Of a stretch of 64,000 nt of DNA, positions 47,140 to 56,916 are shown piece by piece. The notes beneath the pieces are model-generated. The model ran no database searches, had not been told where the DNA came from, and was given only the letters and a program-made list of their open reading frames with translations. This DNA comes from Poindextera sp963719975 (GTDB lineage: Bacteria; Pseudomonadota; Alphaproteobacteria; Caulobacterales; Caulobacteraceae): NCBI GenBank assembly GCA_963719975.1, contig CAVRED010000007.1, forward strand, positions 868,001-932,000. Direction: 5' to 3'. Within the stretch, counting starts at the first letter, position 1. Each line of letters begins with the position of its first letter. The position numbers were made by a program, and so were the translations under genes.

Positions 47140-49216
47140 ATGCGCCCGGAGATTCTCTTCCCGCTCTTTGCGCCATCGTCCTCGCTGAAGGGCGTCGGGC
47201 CTAAGCTCGCGCCCGCGCTCGAGCGGCTGGCAGGGCCGTGCGTGCGCGACGTCTTGTTCCTCTCGCCGCACAGCATCGTGCATCGTGCGCGAGCGACCAC
47301 GGCCGAGGCGCGCGAAGGCGAGACGCAGACCTTCGTCGTCGCCATCGACAAGCACTTCCCGCCGGGCCGACGCGACCTGCCCTATCGCATCCGCGTCTTC
47401 GACGAGGCCGGGTTCATGTTCCTGGTCTGGTTCCGCGGCGGCGGCGAGCACCTGGCCCGGCGCCATCCCGTCGGCGCCCGGCGCGCGGTCAGCGGCAAGG
47501 TCGAGCGCCGGTTCCGCGAAGAACTGACGATGGCGCACCCGGACTACTTCCTGCCCGCGGACCAGGTCGACGAGATCCCGAGCTTCGAGGCGATCTACCC
47601 GGCGAGCGGCGACCTGCACGCCCGCACCGTGCGCAAGCTCGCGCTGGAAGCGCTGGCGCGGGCGCCCGAGCTACCCGAGTGGCAGGATCCGGCCTGGATC
47701 ACCCGCCAGCGTTGGCCCGGCTGGCGTGTGGCGCTCGAAGCCATGCATGCGCCGGCGACCGACGACGACCTGGCGCCCGGCGCCCCGGCCCGGCGCCGGC
47801 TCGCCTACGACGAGCTCTTCGCGCACCAGCTGGCATTGGCGCAGCGCAAGGCCGGGCAGAAGGCGGAGCCGGCGCCTCCGATCGGTTCGAGCGCGCTGGC
47901 GGACGAACTCGAACGCGCCCTGCCCTTCCGCCTCACCGGGGCCCAGGCGCGCAGCCTGGCCGAGATTCGCGCCGACCTTGCCGCGGGCCAGCGGATGTCG
48001 CGGCTGCTGCAGGGCGACGTCGGCGCCGGCAAGACCGTGGTCGCCATGCTGGCCATGGCCGATGCGGCCGAGGCGGGACTGCAGTCGGCGCTGATGGCGC
48101 CCACCGAAATCCTGGCGCGCCAGCATTTCGAGACCATCGCCGAGCCGCTCGCGGCCCAGGGGATCAAGGCCGTGCTGCTGACCGGCCGCGACCGCGGCGC
48201 GCCACGCGTTGAGAAGCTGGCGGACCTGGCGTCTGGCCGAGCGGCCGTCGCTGTCGGCACCCACGCCCTCTTCCAGGACGATGTCGCCTTCCGCGCCCTG
48301 GCGCTGACCGTGATCGACGAGCAGCACCGCTTCGGCGTCTCTGAGCGCAAGCGGCTAACCGACAAAGGCGCCGGCGCGCACGTGCTCGCCATGTCGGCGA
48401 CGCCAATCCCGCGCACGCTGGAGCTGACCGTCTACGGCGACCTCGACATCTCGCGGCTGGACGAGAAGCCGCCGGGCCGAAAGCCCGTGGCGACGCGCGC
48501 GGCGCCGAAGACGCGTGTCGGCGAAGTGGTCGAGCGCTTGCGCGTGGCCGTCGCCCATGGGGCGCAAGCCTTCTGGATCTGCCCGCTGGTCGCCGAGTCC
48601 GAGGCCAGCGACCTCGCGGCCGCCGAAGCGCGCGCGACGGCGCTCCAACGCGTATTCGGCCCGGATGTCGGACTCGTGCACGGCCAGCTGAAGCCGGCAC
48701 GAGAAGGACGCGGTGATGGCCGCGTTCACCGAGGGGCGGATCAAGGTCTTGGTCGCGACGACCGTCGTCGAGGTTGGAGTCGACGTGCCGGCCGCCTCGA
48801 TCATGGTCATCGAACAGGCGGAGCGCTTTGGTCTGGCGCAGCTGCACCAGCTGCGCGGCCGGGTCGGCCGCGGCCAGGCGGAGAGCGCCTGCGTCCTGCT
48901 CTACGACCCTCCGCTCGGCGCTCACGCCCAGGCCCGGCTCGACATTCTCAGGCGCACCGACGACGGCTTCCTGATCGCCGAGAAAGACCTCGAACTGCGC
49001 GGCGGCGGCGATCCGCTCGGCCTGAAGCAAAGCGGCTTCCCGGCCTACCGCCTCGCCGACCCGGTCGCCCACCGCGACCTGATCGCGGTCGCCGCCGACG
49101 ACGCCCGCCTATTGCTCAGCCGCGATCCCGGGCTCACCAGCCCCCGCGGCCGCGCCGTCCGGACCCTGCAAGCCCTCTTCGACTGGCGCCCCGACGAAGG
49201 CCAGGCGGCGGGGTGA
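47140..49216 (+). CDS. recG: ATP-dependent DNA helicase RecG (one frame break)
   Basis: About 691 residues. The wedge domain start (SSLKGVGPKLAPALERLAG) precedes Walker A LLQGDVGAGKTVVAMLAMA, TEILARQHFETI, DEQH box VIDEQHRFGVSERKRL, SATPIPRTLELTVYG and the C-terminal QLRGRVGRGQAESACVLLY. RecG remodels stalled forks and branched DNA. An extra A near 48702 interrupts it between GQLKPA and EKDAVMAAFTEG. An alternative ATG lies 15 bases upstream. Confidence 0.94.
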
Positions 49217-49282
49217 CCCAAATGCTCTCCCTTGGGGGAGGATCTGAGTGGCCAGGTGAATAGCTGTGCAGTTATGTGTCGT

Positions 49283-49669
49283 TCAAGACCTGTTCAGCGC
49301 AACGGCTGCCCGCACGAGCGCCTTGAACGCCTCATCATCGACCGCCTCACCCTCGCGCCAATCGATGGCCCGCCGAACGTTTCCTTCCATGCTGGAGTTG
49401 AACAGGCCCGCAGGGTCCGCAAGCTTGGCGCCCTTGGCGAAGGTCACCTTCACGACACTCTTGTAGGTCTCGCCAGTGCAGATCATGCCGTCCTGATACC
49501 AGACCGGCACGCCCCTCCACTTCCACTCCTCCACGACATCGGGGGCTGCCTGCTTGATGAGAGATCGGACATGGGCGAGCGTTTCGCCTCGCCAGTCGCC
49601 GAGTTCCTTGATCCTTCCGTCGATCAGGCTTGACGGGGATTCACCCTTGGTCGTCGTCGTCGCTTTCAT
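49283..49669 (-). CDS. DUF1801 (YdhG-like) protein
   Basis: 128 residues. The block LAHVRSLIKQAAPDVVEEWKWRGVPVWYQDGMICTGE and KSVVKVTFAKGAKLADPAGLFN match DUF1801, a small alpha/beta domain of unknown function related to iron-chaperone-like folds. It is intact. Its stop lies about 65 bases from the recG stop, in a convergent arrangement. Confidence 0.85.
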   Translation of the reverse strand: MKATTTTKGESPSSLIDGRIKELGDWRGETLAHVRSLIKQAAPDVVEEWKWRGVPVWYQDGMICTGETYKSVVKVTFAKGAKLADPAGLFNSSMEGNVRRAIDWREGEAVDDEAFKALVRAAVALNRS

Positions 49670-49743
49670 CGCCTTGGGCTCCTCGCGGCTGGCCGCGGTT
49701 CTTTGCGTCCCTGGAACAGGTTTTGGCGCGGCTGGACTGAGCC

Positions 49744-50370
49744 CTACCGCATCAGCGGATTGGGCAGTGGGGGTGCGATGCGGGTCATGGTGTTCGCATC
49801 CTTGTGCAGGAAGGGCTCGGCCTGACCCTTGATGGTCAGCACCGTCTCCTCGTCATAGGACCAGCGCCCGTCGTCGCGGACGGTGACGGTGATGCGGTAG
49901 GAGTCGGTGCGGAAGGCGTACTCCAGGAACGGACCCGACACGATCCCGGCCTCGGTCGAACCGCGCGTGGCGGTGAGCGTGAACTGTTTGGCGTCTCGCT
50001 TGGCCTGGCCGGACGCCAGCGCCGCCTGCACGCGCGGAATGGCGAGCGTCTGGTAGACGGTCTCGTTCGCCGCGTCCCAGAGCCAGTAGCCGGTCTGGTG
50101 GTGGTAGGTCTCGGGCGCGTCCGGTTTGACGATGCGGGTCAGGTAGTGGAGCCCGTACAGCAGCTGCGGTCCGTTGGTCTGCGGGTCGATCGGCTGCATC
50201 TCCATGTGCTCGACGAAGACCTGCCGCATCGGACCGGGGCCGGGGTTGATGTCGAGCCCCTTCTGACCCTCCCAGATCCCAGCCAACGGCGCGAGCGGTC
50301 CAAGGTTGGCCAGCGTATCAGGGTCGACGTCACTGGGCTCGGCGAAGATATCGTCGGGAAACTTGTTCAT
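49744..50370 (-). CDS. FABP/nitrobindin-like beta-barrel protein
   Basis: 208 residues from the ATG at 50370 (MNKFPDDIFAEPSDVDPDTL). The family start LAPLAGIWEGQKGLDINPG carries a G-x-W-x-G motif as in nitrobindin/THAP4-like barrels. GYWLWDAANETVYQTLAIPR and DDGRWSYDEETVLTIKGQ follow. Some members bind heme; I did not find an unambiguous axial His here. The frame remains open upstream to 50625, but that extension overlaps the divergent gene. Confidence 0.72.
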   Translation of the reverse strand: MNKFPDDIFAEPSDVDPDTLANLGPLAPLAGIWEGQKGLDINPGPGPMRQVFVEHMEMQPIDPQTNGPQLLYGLHYLTRIVKPDAPETYHHQTGYWLWDAANETVYQTLAIPRVQAALASGQAKRDAKQFTLTATRGSTEAGIVSGPFLEYAFRTDSYRITVTVRDDGRWSYDEETVLTIKGQAEPFLHKDANTMTRIAPPLPNPLMR

Positions 50371-50436
50371 GCGCTTGCCCTTCAGGCGCTGACGCGCAAC
50401 CGTCAAGCCAGGGTTTTCCCCTAGGCGAAACCACGG

Positions 50437-51065
50437 ATGCACACGGTCACGGTCTACACGGACTACAAGAGCCCCTACGCCTACATCGCCAAGGACCTGA
50501 TCTACCAGATGGCCGGCGAAACTGGGGCGGTGCTGGACTGGCTGCCCTACACGCTCGACATCCCGAGCTATCGCGGCAGCGCCGAGGTGGACGACGCCGG
50601 CAAGGATCATCTCGGAGAACCGCACGCCGCATCAGTGGCGGCAGGTGCGCTACGCCTACATGGACTGCCGGCGCGAGGCGAACAGACGCGGCCTCATCTT
50701 GCGCGGCACCCAGAAGATCTGGGACTCCTCGATCGCCGCCATCGGCCTGTTGTGGGCCAAGCGCCAGGGCGAGGCCATCCTGCGCGGCTACACCGACCGG
50801 ACGTTCGAGCGCTTCTGGCGGCGCGAGCTGAACATCGAGGACGCCGCGGTTGTCGAGGCGCGTGCTGGGCGAGGCCGGCGCCGACGTCGCCGGGTTTGCT
50901 GACTTCCTCGCCGGCCCTGGCCGCGTGGAGCACGACGCGATCCGGCAGGCGGCCGAGGCGGCCGGCGTCTTTGGCGTTCCCAGCTTCTTCGTCGACGGCG
51001 AGCTCTTCTGGGGCAAGGAGCATCTGCCCGCGATCCGCGAGCGGCTTCTGCGGGCGAGCGGCTAG
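50437..51065 (+). CDS. DsbA-family isomerase, 2-hydroxychromene-2-carboxylate type (two frame breaks)
   Basis: About 208 residues of the kappa-GST/DsbA fold. TVYTDYKSPYAYIAKDLIYQ has Ser in place of a CxxC. RYAYMDCRREANRRGL and, at the end, FGVPSFFVDGELFWGKEHLP form the family signature. Extra bases near 50605 and 50862 move the middle and end between frames. Such enzymes isomerise hydroxychromene carboxylate in naphthalene breakdown, but many homologues act on other glutathione-linked substrates; no other ring-cleavage genes are in the window. Confidence 0.82.
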
Positions 51066-51093
51066 ACCGCGCGCGCAAGAGCGCCGCCGAACG

Positions 51094-51274
51094 GCTAAGC
51101 GCCGCGGCGTTCGATTGAGAAGGTCCCCTGCCCGGATCTGGGCTTGAGGCTTGATGCTGCTGCTTGGACGAGCGCAAGGCGCCCGCCGGACAGGGGTACT
51201 CTTAGTCAATCGAACGCGCGCGGAACTGAGAGTGATTAGACCACGGCCAAGGAGCGCTCAGGAAAGCGCTTAGC
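51094..51274. other. Long nested inverted repeat in a gene-free gap; candidate structured RNA or miniature element
   Basis: Three nested arms pair across the gap. GCTAAGCGC (51094) pairs with GCGCTTAGC (51266). CGTTCGATTGA (51108) pairs with TCAATCGAACG (51206), a perfect match. CCCCTGCCCGG (51125) pairs with CCGGACAGGGG (51186) with one mismatch. The inner loop is about 50 bases. A rod with internal bulges of this size is the shape of 6S RNA, and GTCCCCTG near the 5' bulge recalls E. coli 6S, but the flanking genes are not the usual ones. A miniature inverted-repeat element is equally possible. Confidence 0.4.
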
Positions 51275-51281
51275 GCGGGCG

Positions 51282-52541
51282 CTATGACCGGTTGAAGACG
51301 CCAACCAGCTCCACGTGCGGGGACCAGAGGAACTGGTCGACCGGCAATACCCGCCTGAGCCTGAAGCCGCCGTCGACGAGCGTGCGGGCGTCGCGCGCGA
51401 AGGTCGCCGGGTTGCAGGAAACGCCGATCACGAGCGGCACGCTCGAGGCGGCGATCTCGCGCGCCTGCTCGGCCGCGCCGGCGCGGGGCGGGTCGAAGAC
51501 GACGGCGTCGAGCCGCTTCATCTCCATGGCCGAGAGGGGTCGGCGAACGAGGTCGCGCACTTCGCTTGTCACGGGCTTGAGACCGGACACCGTCCCGGTG
51601 GCGGCGGCCAGCGCCTTCAAAGCCGGGCGCGGACTGGTCGATCGCCCTGACCGCCGCCTGTCTCGGCCAGCTTGAACGTCAGCGTGCCGACGCCGCAGTA
51701 GAGGTCCGCGACCTGGGACGCGGCGCCCACCGCCTCGGCGACGAAAGCGGCCATCGCCGCCTCGGCGGCGGGAACGGCTTGCAGGAAAGCGCCTGGCGGC
51801 AGGGCGACCATGGCTCTGCCGAGCCGCACGACCGGTTGCCGCGCCTGGTACAACACCTCGCCGGCAAGGGTGACGCGGGCGAAGTCGTGGTCGGCGGCGC
51901 GTTCGGCGATGCTCATGCGTGCGTCGGCCGACAGCCCGCCAGCGCGGCGCTCGACCCCGGTCACGTCGATGTCGAGTCCGGTCTCGGTCAAGGTGACGTG
52001 CAGCGTCGGGGCGGACTTCGGATGCTCGAAGAGGGGCGTTGCGAGCTCGGCGAGCGCCGGCAACGCCGCCTCGAGCCTCGGGTCGGCGATCGGACAGGCG
52101 CCGATGTCGACCAGCCGCCACGACCGGCGCGCCTTGAAGCCGACGGCTGCGCCGCTTGCCGATTTTGCGCGCGTGCAGCGCCAGCCTTCGCCGCGAATGC
52201 GGCGGCGCGGCGAACGGGGCCAGGACCTCGGTCTCGATGCGGACCGCGGCGAGCGCCGCCCTCACCTGCTCCGCCTTCCAGGCCAGATAGGGCGCGCTCG
52301 CCCAGTGCTGCAGCGCGCACCCGCCGCAATCGCCGAAGTGGGGACACGGCGGGGCCATGCGCTCGGCGCTCGGCGCCAGGATTTCCACCGCCTCGGCCCG
52401 ATCGCCCGCGACGCTCGCCCGCACACGCTCGCCCGGCAGCGTGAGCGCCGCAAAGACCGGCCCCGCCGCGACCCCATCGCCGCGCGCCCCGACGCGCTCG
52501 ATGAGGAGTTCGCGAACGGCTGTCGTCTCCTCTCGCGCCAC
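51282..52541 (-). CDS. TrmA/RlmCD-family class I SAM RNA uridine methyltransferase with FeS cluster (frame breaks)
   Basis: About 418 residues from a GTG at 52541. The N-terminal TRAM-like region (LLIERVGARGDGVAAGPVFA) is followed by the [4Fe-4S] ligands in CPHFGDCGGCALQHW. The methyltransferase core holds VADLYCGVGTLTFKLAE (SAM site), LDAVVFDPPRAGAAEQ and the catalytic Cys in IGVSCNPATFARD. Breaks near 52150 and 51650 distribute it over three frames. Members methylate U747/U1939 of 23S rRNA or U54 of tRNA; the exact target is not decidable here. Confidence 0.88.
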   Translation of the reverse strand: MAREETTAVRELLIERVGARGDGVAAGPVFAALTLPGERVRASVAGDRAEAVEILAPSAERMAPPCPHFGDCGGCALQHWASAPYLAWKAEQVRAALAAVRIETEVLAPFAAPPHSRRRLALHARKIGKRRSRRLQGAPVVAAGRHRRLSDRRPEARGGVAGARRARNAPLRASEVRPDAARHLDRDRTRHRRDRGRAPRWRAVGRRTHEHRRTRRRPRLRPRHPCRRGVVPGAATGRAARQSHGRPAARRFPASRSRRRGGDGRFRRRGGGRRVPGRGPLLRRRHADVQAGRDRRRSGRSTSPRPALKALAAATGTVSGLKPVTSEVRDLVRRPLSAMEMKRLDAVVFDPPRAGAAEQAREIAASSVPLVIGVSCNPATFARDARTLVDGGFRLRRVLPVDQFLWSPHVELVGVFNRS

Positions 52542-52586
52542 TCTTGTTCTCCGCCTATCCCCGCGGAAGCGGGACCTAGGCTTTTT

Positions 52587-52677
52587 TAACCACGAAGCAC
52601 ACCAAGAGGCCGAGGCAATCTGCGGCGATCTCGCGTTACTCTCGTCCTTGGTGTGCTTGGTGTGCTTGGTGGTCAAA
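52587..52677. repeat. Palindromic repeat of 9-base units, copy A
   Basis: The left arm (AACCACGAAGCACACCAAG) and the right arm (CCTTGGTGTGCTTGGTGTGC then TTGGTGGTC) are inverted copies built from a 9-base unit of the form NNCNCNAAG. A separate hairpin with T-run (CCCGC-GGAA-GCGGG, then TTTTTT) abuts it at 52556-52587. The minus-strand reading of the right arm supplies DHQAHQAHQG to the end of the neighbouring ligase. Confidence 0.75.
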
Positions 52678-54490
52678 TCCGACATGCGCTGCGGGCGCCG
52701 CGCCCGCAGTCAAAACACGTCGGTCCCGCTTGCGCGGCTCCTCCACGAACAGCTTCTTCAGCTCGTTCTTCAGGATCTTGCCCTGTGGGTTTCGGGGCAG
52801 GGTTTCGTGCCAGAAGATGATCCTCACCGGCACCTTGAAGGCCGCCAGCCGCTCCGCGACGAAGGAGCGGAGCTCCTGTTCGGTCGCCTGCCCGCCCTCC
52901 TTCAGCGTGACCACCGCCCCCGGCTCCTCGCCGAGCTGTCTTGTGCGGGATGCCGACCAGGGCGGCGTCCATCACCGCCGGGTGGTCGTAGAGGACGTTC
53001 TCGACCTCGATGCAGTAGATGTTCTCGCCGCCGCGGATCAGCATGTCCTTGGCGCGGTCGATGATGTAGCAGAACCCCTCCGCATCGAGGCGCGCCAGAT
53101 CACCGGTCTTCACCCAGCCGTCGACGAAGGTCTGGGCGGTGGCTTCCGGCTTGTTCCAGTACTCGCGCACAACCTGCGGCCCGCGGCACCAGAGCTCGCC
53201 GACCTCGCCGATCGGCAGTTCGCGGTCGCCCTCGACGGTCATGATCTTCAGGTCGGTGACCGGCACGGGCGGCCCGCAGGAGTTCGGGCTTGGCCTCATA
53301 GTCCTCGGCCGAGTTGCCGGTCGCGGTCGCGGAGGTCTCGGTCATGCCCCATCCCTGGCCGGCCGACGACTTCGGGAAGGTCTCCTTGATCTTGCGGACG
53401 AGCTCGGGCGCCGACGGCGCGCCGCCGTAGGCCACAGACTGCAGCGAGGAGAGGTCGTAGTTGCCGCGCAGCGGATGCTCGATCAGCTGCCAGGCGATGG
53501 TCGGAACGCCCCCGGCCATGGTGACCCTCTCGCGCTCGATCAGCTCGAAGGCGCGGACGACGTCCCAGCGATGCATCATCACCAGCTTGGCGCCGCCGAA
53601 CAGCATCGGGTTGAGGATCGCGAAACAGCCGGTGGCATGGAAGAACGGCACCGAGAGCAGGCTGGTCATCTGCGGCGCGTTCGGATCGGGCGGCGGCGGG
53701 CGCTCGCCGCGGCGCAGGAACGACGCGCGCCCCGCCGATCGCGCCGGCGAGGATGTTGGAGTTGACGTTGCGGTTGGTGGCCAGCGCGCCCTTGGGCCTT
53801 CCGGTCGTGCCCGAGGTGTAGAAGATGGTCGCGTGGTCTTCCGGCCCGACCTCGGCCTCCGGCAGCGGACGATCGGGCAGGCTGGCCCAGTCGGCCGTCG
53901 CGCCGATGACGCTCTCGAGCTTGGCCACCTTCGGGTCGGCCACCTCCTCCTCCTCGCGGCTGACGTAGATGGCCTTCAGGTCCGGGCAGTTGTGCAGGTG
54001 CTCCTTGAGGCGCTCGAGCCGCTCGGCGTCGACGATGACGACCTTGGTCCCGGAGTCGGTCAGCCCGTACTCCAGCTCCGGCCCGGTCCACCAGGCGTTC
54101 AGCGGCGTCACGATCGCGCCCAGCGCCTGGCCGGCGTAGAAGGCGACCGGCCATTCCGGCAGGTTGCGCATGGCGATGGCGACGCGGTCGCCCTTCTCGA
54201 CCCCCTTGGCGCGCAGCTCGTGCGCGAACGCCGAGACGGCGCGGAAGAAGGCGTCGAAGCTGGCGCGCTCGTCCTCGTAGACGAGGAAGATCTTCTCGCC
54301 GTGGCCGCGGCCGGCTTCGAGCACGCTGCGCAGCGTCGGCGGCGCGTTCTTCCAGGTGCGGATGTGCACGCCCCCGATGTCGAGCTCCTCCATCTCGAAG
54401 GGCATGCCCGGCCGCGGTCAGGAGGGCATGCGCCTGGGCGATCGACATCGCCGGCCAGGCGGGCTTGGTCTGCTGCGCGGCGTCAGTCAT
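52636..54490 (-). CDS. Acyl-CoA synthetase, AMP-forming (about four frame breaks)
   Basis: An ANL-superfamily fatty-acid-type ligase. N-terminus: MTDAAQQTKPAWPAMSIAQA; GDRVAIAMRNLPEWPVAFYA; P-loop IFYTSGTTGRPKGALATNRN; VPFFHATGCFAILNP; GWGMTETSATATGNSAED; VKTGDLARLDAEGFCYIIDR; MLIRGGENIYCIEVE; catalytic lysine in LPRNPQGKILKNELKK. Breaks lie near 54415, 53730, 53285 and 52940. After FVEEPRKRD the reading runs into palindromic repeat A and stops inside it, so the last residues (DHQAHQAHQGRE) are repeat-derived. About 610 residues; chain-length preference unknown. Confidence 0.85.
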
Positions 54491-54536
54491 GGAACAGGCT
54501 CCTAACGGAAACGACTCGGGCGCTTAGATGCCCGAT

Positions 54537-54650
54537 TGAACCACGAAGATCACGAAGAACACGAAGGGACACCAAGCAGCTGACCGCGAAACCGCATCAG
54601 GCCGGGCGACTTCGCGCCCTTTGTGTCCTTCGCGCCCTTTGTGGTCGAAA
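54537..54650. repeat. Palindromic repeat of 9-base units, copy B
   Basis: Left arm: AACCACGAAG, ATCACGAAG, AACACGAAG, then GGACACCAAG. Right arm, inverted: CTTCGCGCC, CTTTGTGTC, CTTCGCGCC, CTTTGTGGTC. Arms are about 40 bases with a 35-base spacer. It lies between the ligase start and the lolD stop, in non-coding DNA. Same unit as copies A and C, with different bases at the variable positions. Confidence 0.75.
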
Positions 54651-54683
54651 GGATCGCGCCGCACCCGCGGCGCGGATGGCCCG

Positions 54684-55367
54684 CTACTGCGGAACCAGGC
54701 GGCCGTCGCGGATGGCCAGCACGCGCTGCATGTGCGGCCGCGAGGTCCATGTTGTGGGTGGCGATGAGGACGCCGACGCCGGTCGCGCGTGGCGAGCTCG
54801 TAGAGGTTCTGGAACACCGCGCTGGAGGTCTCCGGGTCGAGGTTGCCGGTGGGCTCGTCGGCCAGCACCAGCCTGGGCTCGTTGGCCAGCGCGCGGGCGA
54901 TGGCCACGCGCTGCTGCTCGCCGCCGGAGAGCTGGCCGGGCTGGTGGTTCAGCCGCTCGCCGAGGCCGAGGTGGGTGAGCAGCGCCGCCGCGCGCCGCCG
55001 CGCGTTCGCTCGCGAGCGGCCGGCGATCATCTGCGGCAGGGCGACGTTGTCGAGCGCGCTGAACTCCGGCGACAGGTGATGGAACTGGTAGATGAAGCCG
55101 ATCAGGCCGAGCCGCACGCGGCTGCGCGCCGCGTCGCCGAGCTTGGAGCAGTCGCGCCCGTCGATGACGATCTGGCCCGCCGTCGGCCGCTCGAGCAGGC
55201 CGGCGGCGTGCAGCAGGCTGGACTTGCCCGAGCCCGACGGCCCGATCAGCCCGACCACCTCGCCGGGCTGGATGTCGAGGTCGACCCCGCGCAGCACGTG
55301 CAGGACCTTGTCGCCGGAGGGATAGTCGCGCGTGACGCCCGCGCAGCGTGAGGATCGGCTCACTCAA
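54684..55367 (-). CDS. lolD: Lipoprotein-releasing ABC ATPase LolD (frame breaks at both ends)
   Basis: About 226 residues. From a TTG at 55367 the start reads SEPILTLRG, then VTRDYPSGDKVLHVLRGVDL after an extra base near 55345; a GTG at 55363 is the in-frame alternative. Walker A GLIGPSGSGKSSLLHAAGLL, IYQFHHLSPEFSALDN, signature QLSGGEQQRVAIARALANE, Walker B VLADEPTGNLD. The end, in another frame, is MQRVLAIRDGRLVPQ. LolCDE extracts lipoproteins from the inner membrane for LolA. The start overlaps the lolC stop. Confidence 0.9.
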   Translation of the reverse strand: MSEPILTLRGRHARLSLRRQGPARAARGRPRHPARRGGRADRAVGLGQVQPAARRRPARAADGGPDRHRRARLLQARRRGAQPRAARPDRLHLPVPSPVAGVQRARQRRPAADDRRPLASERAAARGGAAHPPRPRRAAEPPARPALRRRAAARGHRPRAGQRAQAGAGRRAHRQPRPGDLQRGVPEPLRARHARPASASSSPPTTWTSRPHMQRVLAIRDGRLVPQ

Positions 55368-56646
55368 AGCGCAGCGCCTCGACCGGATCGAGCCGCGCGG
55401 CCTGGAACGCCGGCGGCAGGGTGGCGAGGAAGGATGCGCCAAGCGAGAAAGCGGCGACGCCGGCCACCTCGACCCAGTCGATCTTCGCCGGGATGTGGGA
55501 GAGGAAGTAGATCTCGGCGTTGAACACCTGGGTGCCCGTCGCCCACTCCACGAACGCCTGGATCGGCTGGATGTTGGCGCAGAAGAGCAGGCCCAGCGCG
55601 AGCCCGGCCGCGGTGCCCAGCCCGCCGATCATCGAGCCGGCGAGGAAGAAGATGCGCAGGATCGCCCCCTGCCCCGCCCCCAGCGTGCGCAGGACGGCGA
55701 TGTCGCGACCCTTGTTCTTCACCAGCATGATCAGGCACGAGATGATGTTCGCCGCCGCGATCAGGACCAGGAGGCCCATGATCAGGGTCATGGTCGTGCG
55801 CTCGACCTCCAGCGCGTTGAAGTAGGCCTGCTCCTGGTCGCGCCAGTCGCTGACCACGCCGTCGGGCCCGACCGCGCGCTGGATCGCCGGCCGCATGTCG
55901 TCGGTGCGGTCGGGATCGTCGACCATGATCTGGATGGAGTCCGCCGCATTGCCGCGCCCGAAGAAGAGCTGCGCCTGGGTCGAGCGGCATGTAGATGAAG
56001 GACTCGTCGTACTGGCTCATGCCGACGCTGAAGGTCCCGGCGACCGTGTAGGCCTTGCTGACCGGGCGCCGAGCCGAGCACCGTCGCGCCGGCCGACGGC
56101 GAGGTCAGCGTCAGGGTGTCGCCCGGCTCGACGCCCATGGCCGCCGCCAGCCGGTCGCCGACCAGGATGAGGTCGCCGCCGTCGTCGCCCTCGCCGAACC
56201 CCTGCAACGAGCCGGACTTGATGTTGCTTGGCGATGAACGGCGTCGCGCGCACGTCCGCCGGCGTCATCCCGCGCACGATCGCGCCCGACGACTGGCCGC
56301 GCCCCTGCACCAGCGCCTGCGCGTCGATGATCGGCGCCGCCTGCACCACGCCCGGCACGGCGCGCAGGCGCTGGAGCGCGAGGTCGAGCTCCGGCTCGGT
56401 CGTGACCAGGCCGGTCACGTGCATATGGCCGTTGAAGCCGAGGATGCGGTCGAGGAGCTCGCTGCGGAACCCGTTCATCACCGACATGACGATGATGAGG
56501 ATCGCCACCGCCAGCATGATCAGGATGAAGGAGATGGTGGAGATCAGCGCCACCCCGCCGTCCTTGCGCCGGGCGCGCAGGTAGCGCAGCGCGACCGACC
56601 GCTCCCAGAAGCTGAACGGCCCGGCGGGCCTCGCGTCGGCGGTCAT
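55360..56646 (-). CDS. lolC: Lipoprotein-releasing permease LolC/LolE (three frame breaks)
   Basis: About 428 residues. MTADARPAGPFSFWERSVAL and RYLRARRKDGGVALISTISF begin the MacB/FtsX-type permease; first helix FILIMLAVAILIIVMSVMNGF; periplasmic domain with VRGMTPADV, then GEGDDGGDLILVGDRLA and GNAADSIQIMVDDPDRT; helices TLIMGLLVLIAAANIISCLI and GAILRIFFLAGSMIGGLGT. It ends FQAARLDPVEALRFE, the family C-terminus. Extra bases near 56226, 56072 and 55987. A single LolC/E-like subunit, acting as homodimer, is usual in alphaproteobacteria. Confidence 0.9.
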
Positions 56647-56916
56647 CCGATGCCCGGCCCGCCCGAGGTCAGGCTGGGCAGCGTGATCAGGTGGAAGAAG
56701 ACGGTGAGCCAGATGACCGCCAGCGGGATCAGCGCCACCCAGGTCGCCGTGCGTCGCTTTGCGCCATATCCGCGGATCGAGCGGCGCGCCGGGGTCGCCG
56801 CCGTCGCCGCGATCGACGCCGGCCTCGGCATGGCTGACCGTGCCCATGGGCAGGATGGCCAGGAACACCAGCCACCAGAGGGTGAGATAGACGACGAAGG
56901 TGAGGCCCGGACCCAT
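56643..56916 (-). CDS. DUF1467 membrane protein (one frame break)
   Basis: About 90 residues. MGPGLTFVVYLTLWWLVFLA then ILPMGTVSHAEAG is the DUF1467 start. After removal of an extra A near 56763 it continues RRTATWVALIPLAVIWLTVF to SGGPGIG. Two membrane helices. Function unknown. It overlaps lolC by four bases (ATGA) and the mce stop by one (TGATG). In many relatives proS lies between this gene and lolC; it is absent here. Confidence 0.82.

Noticed and set aside
46258..47619. Long minus-strand frame joining sdhE sequence to the mfd N-terminus region
   Set aside because: Only the SdhE segment is real; the rest is antisense to recG or out of frame with mfd.
49223..49241. Short hairpin CTCCC-TTGG-GGGAG after recG, similar to one arm of the pdhC element
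   Set aside because: A 5-base stem without the second arm or a T-run is too little to call either a repeat copy or a terminator.
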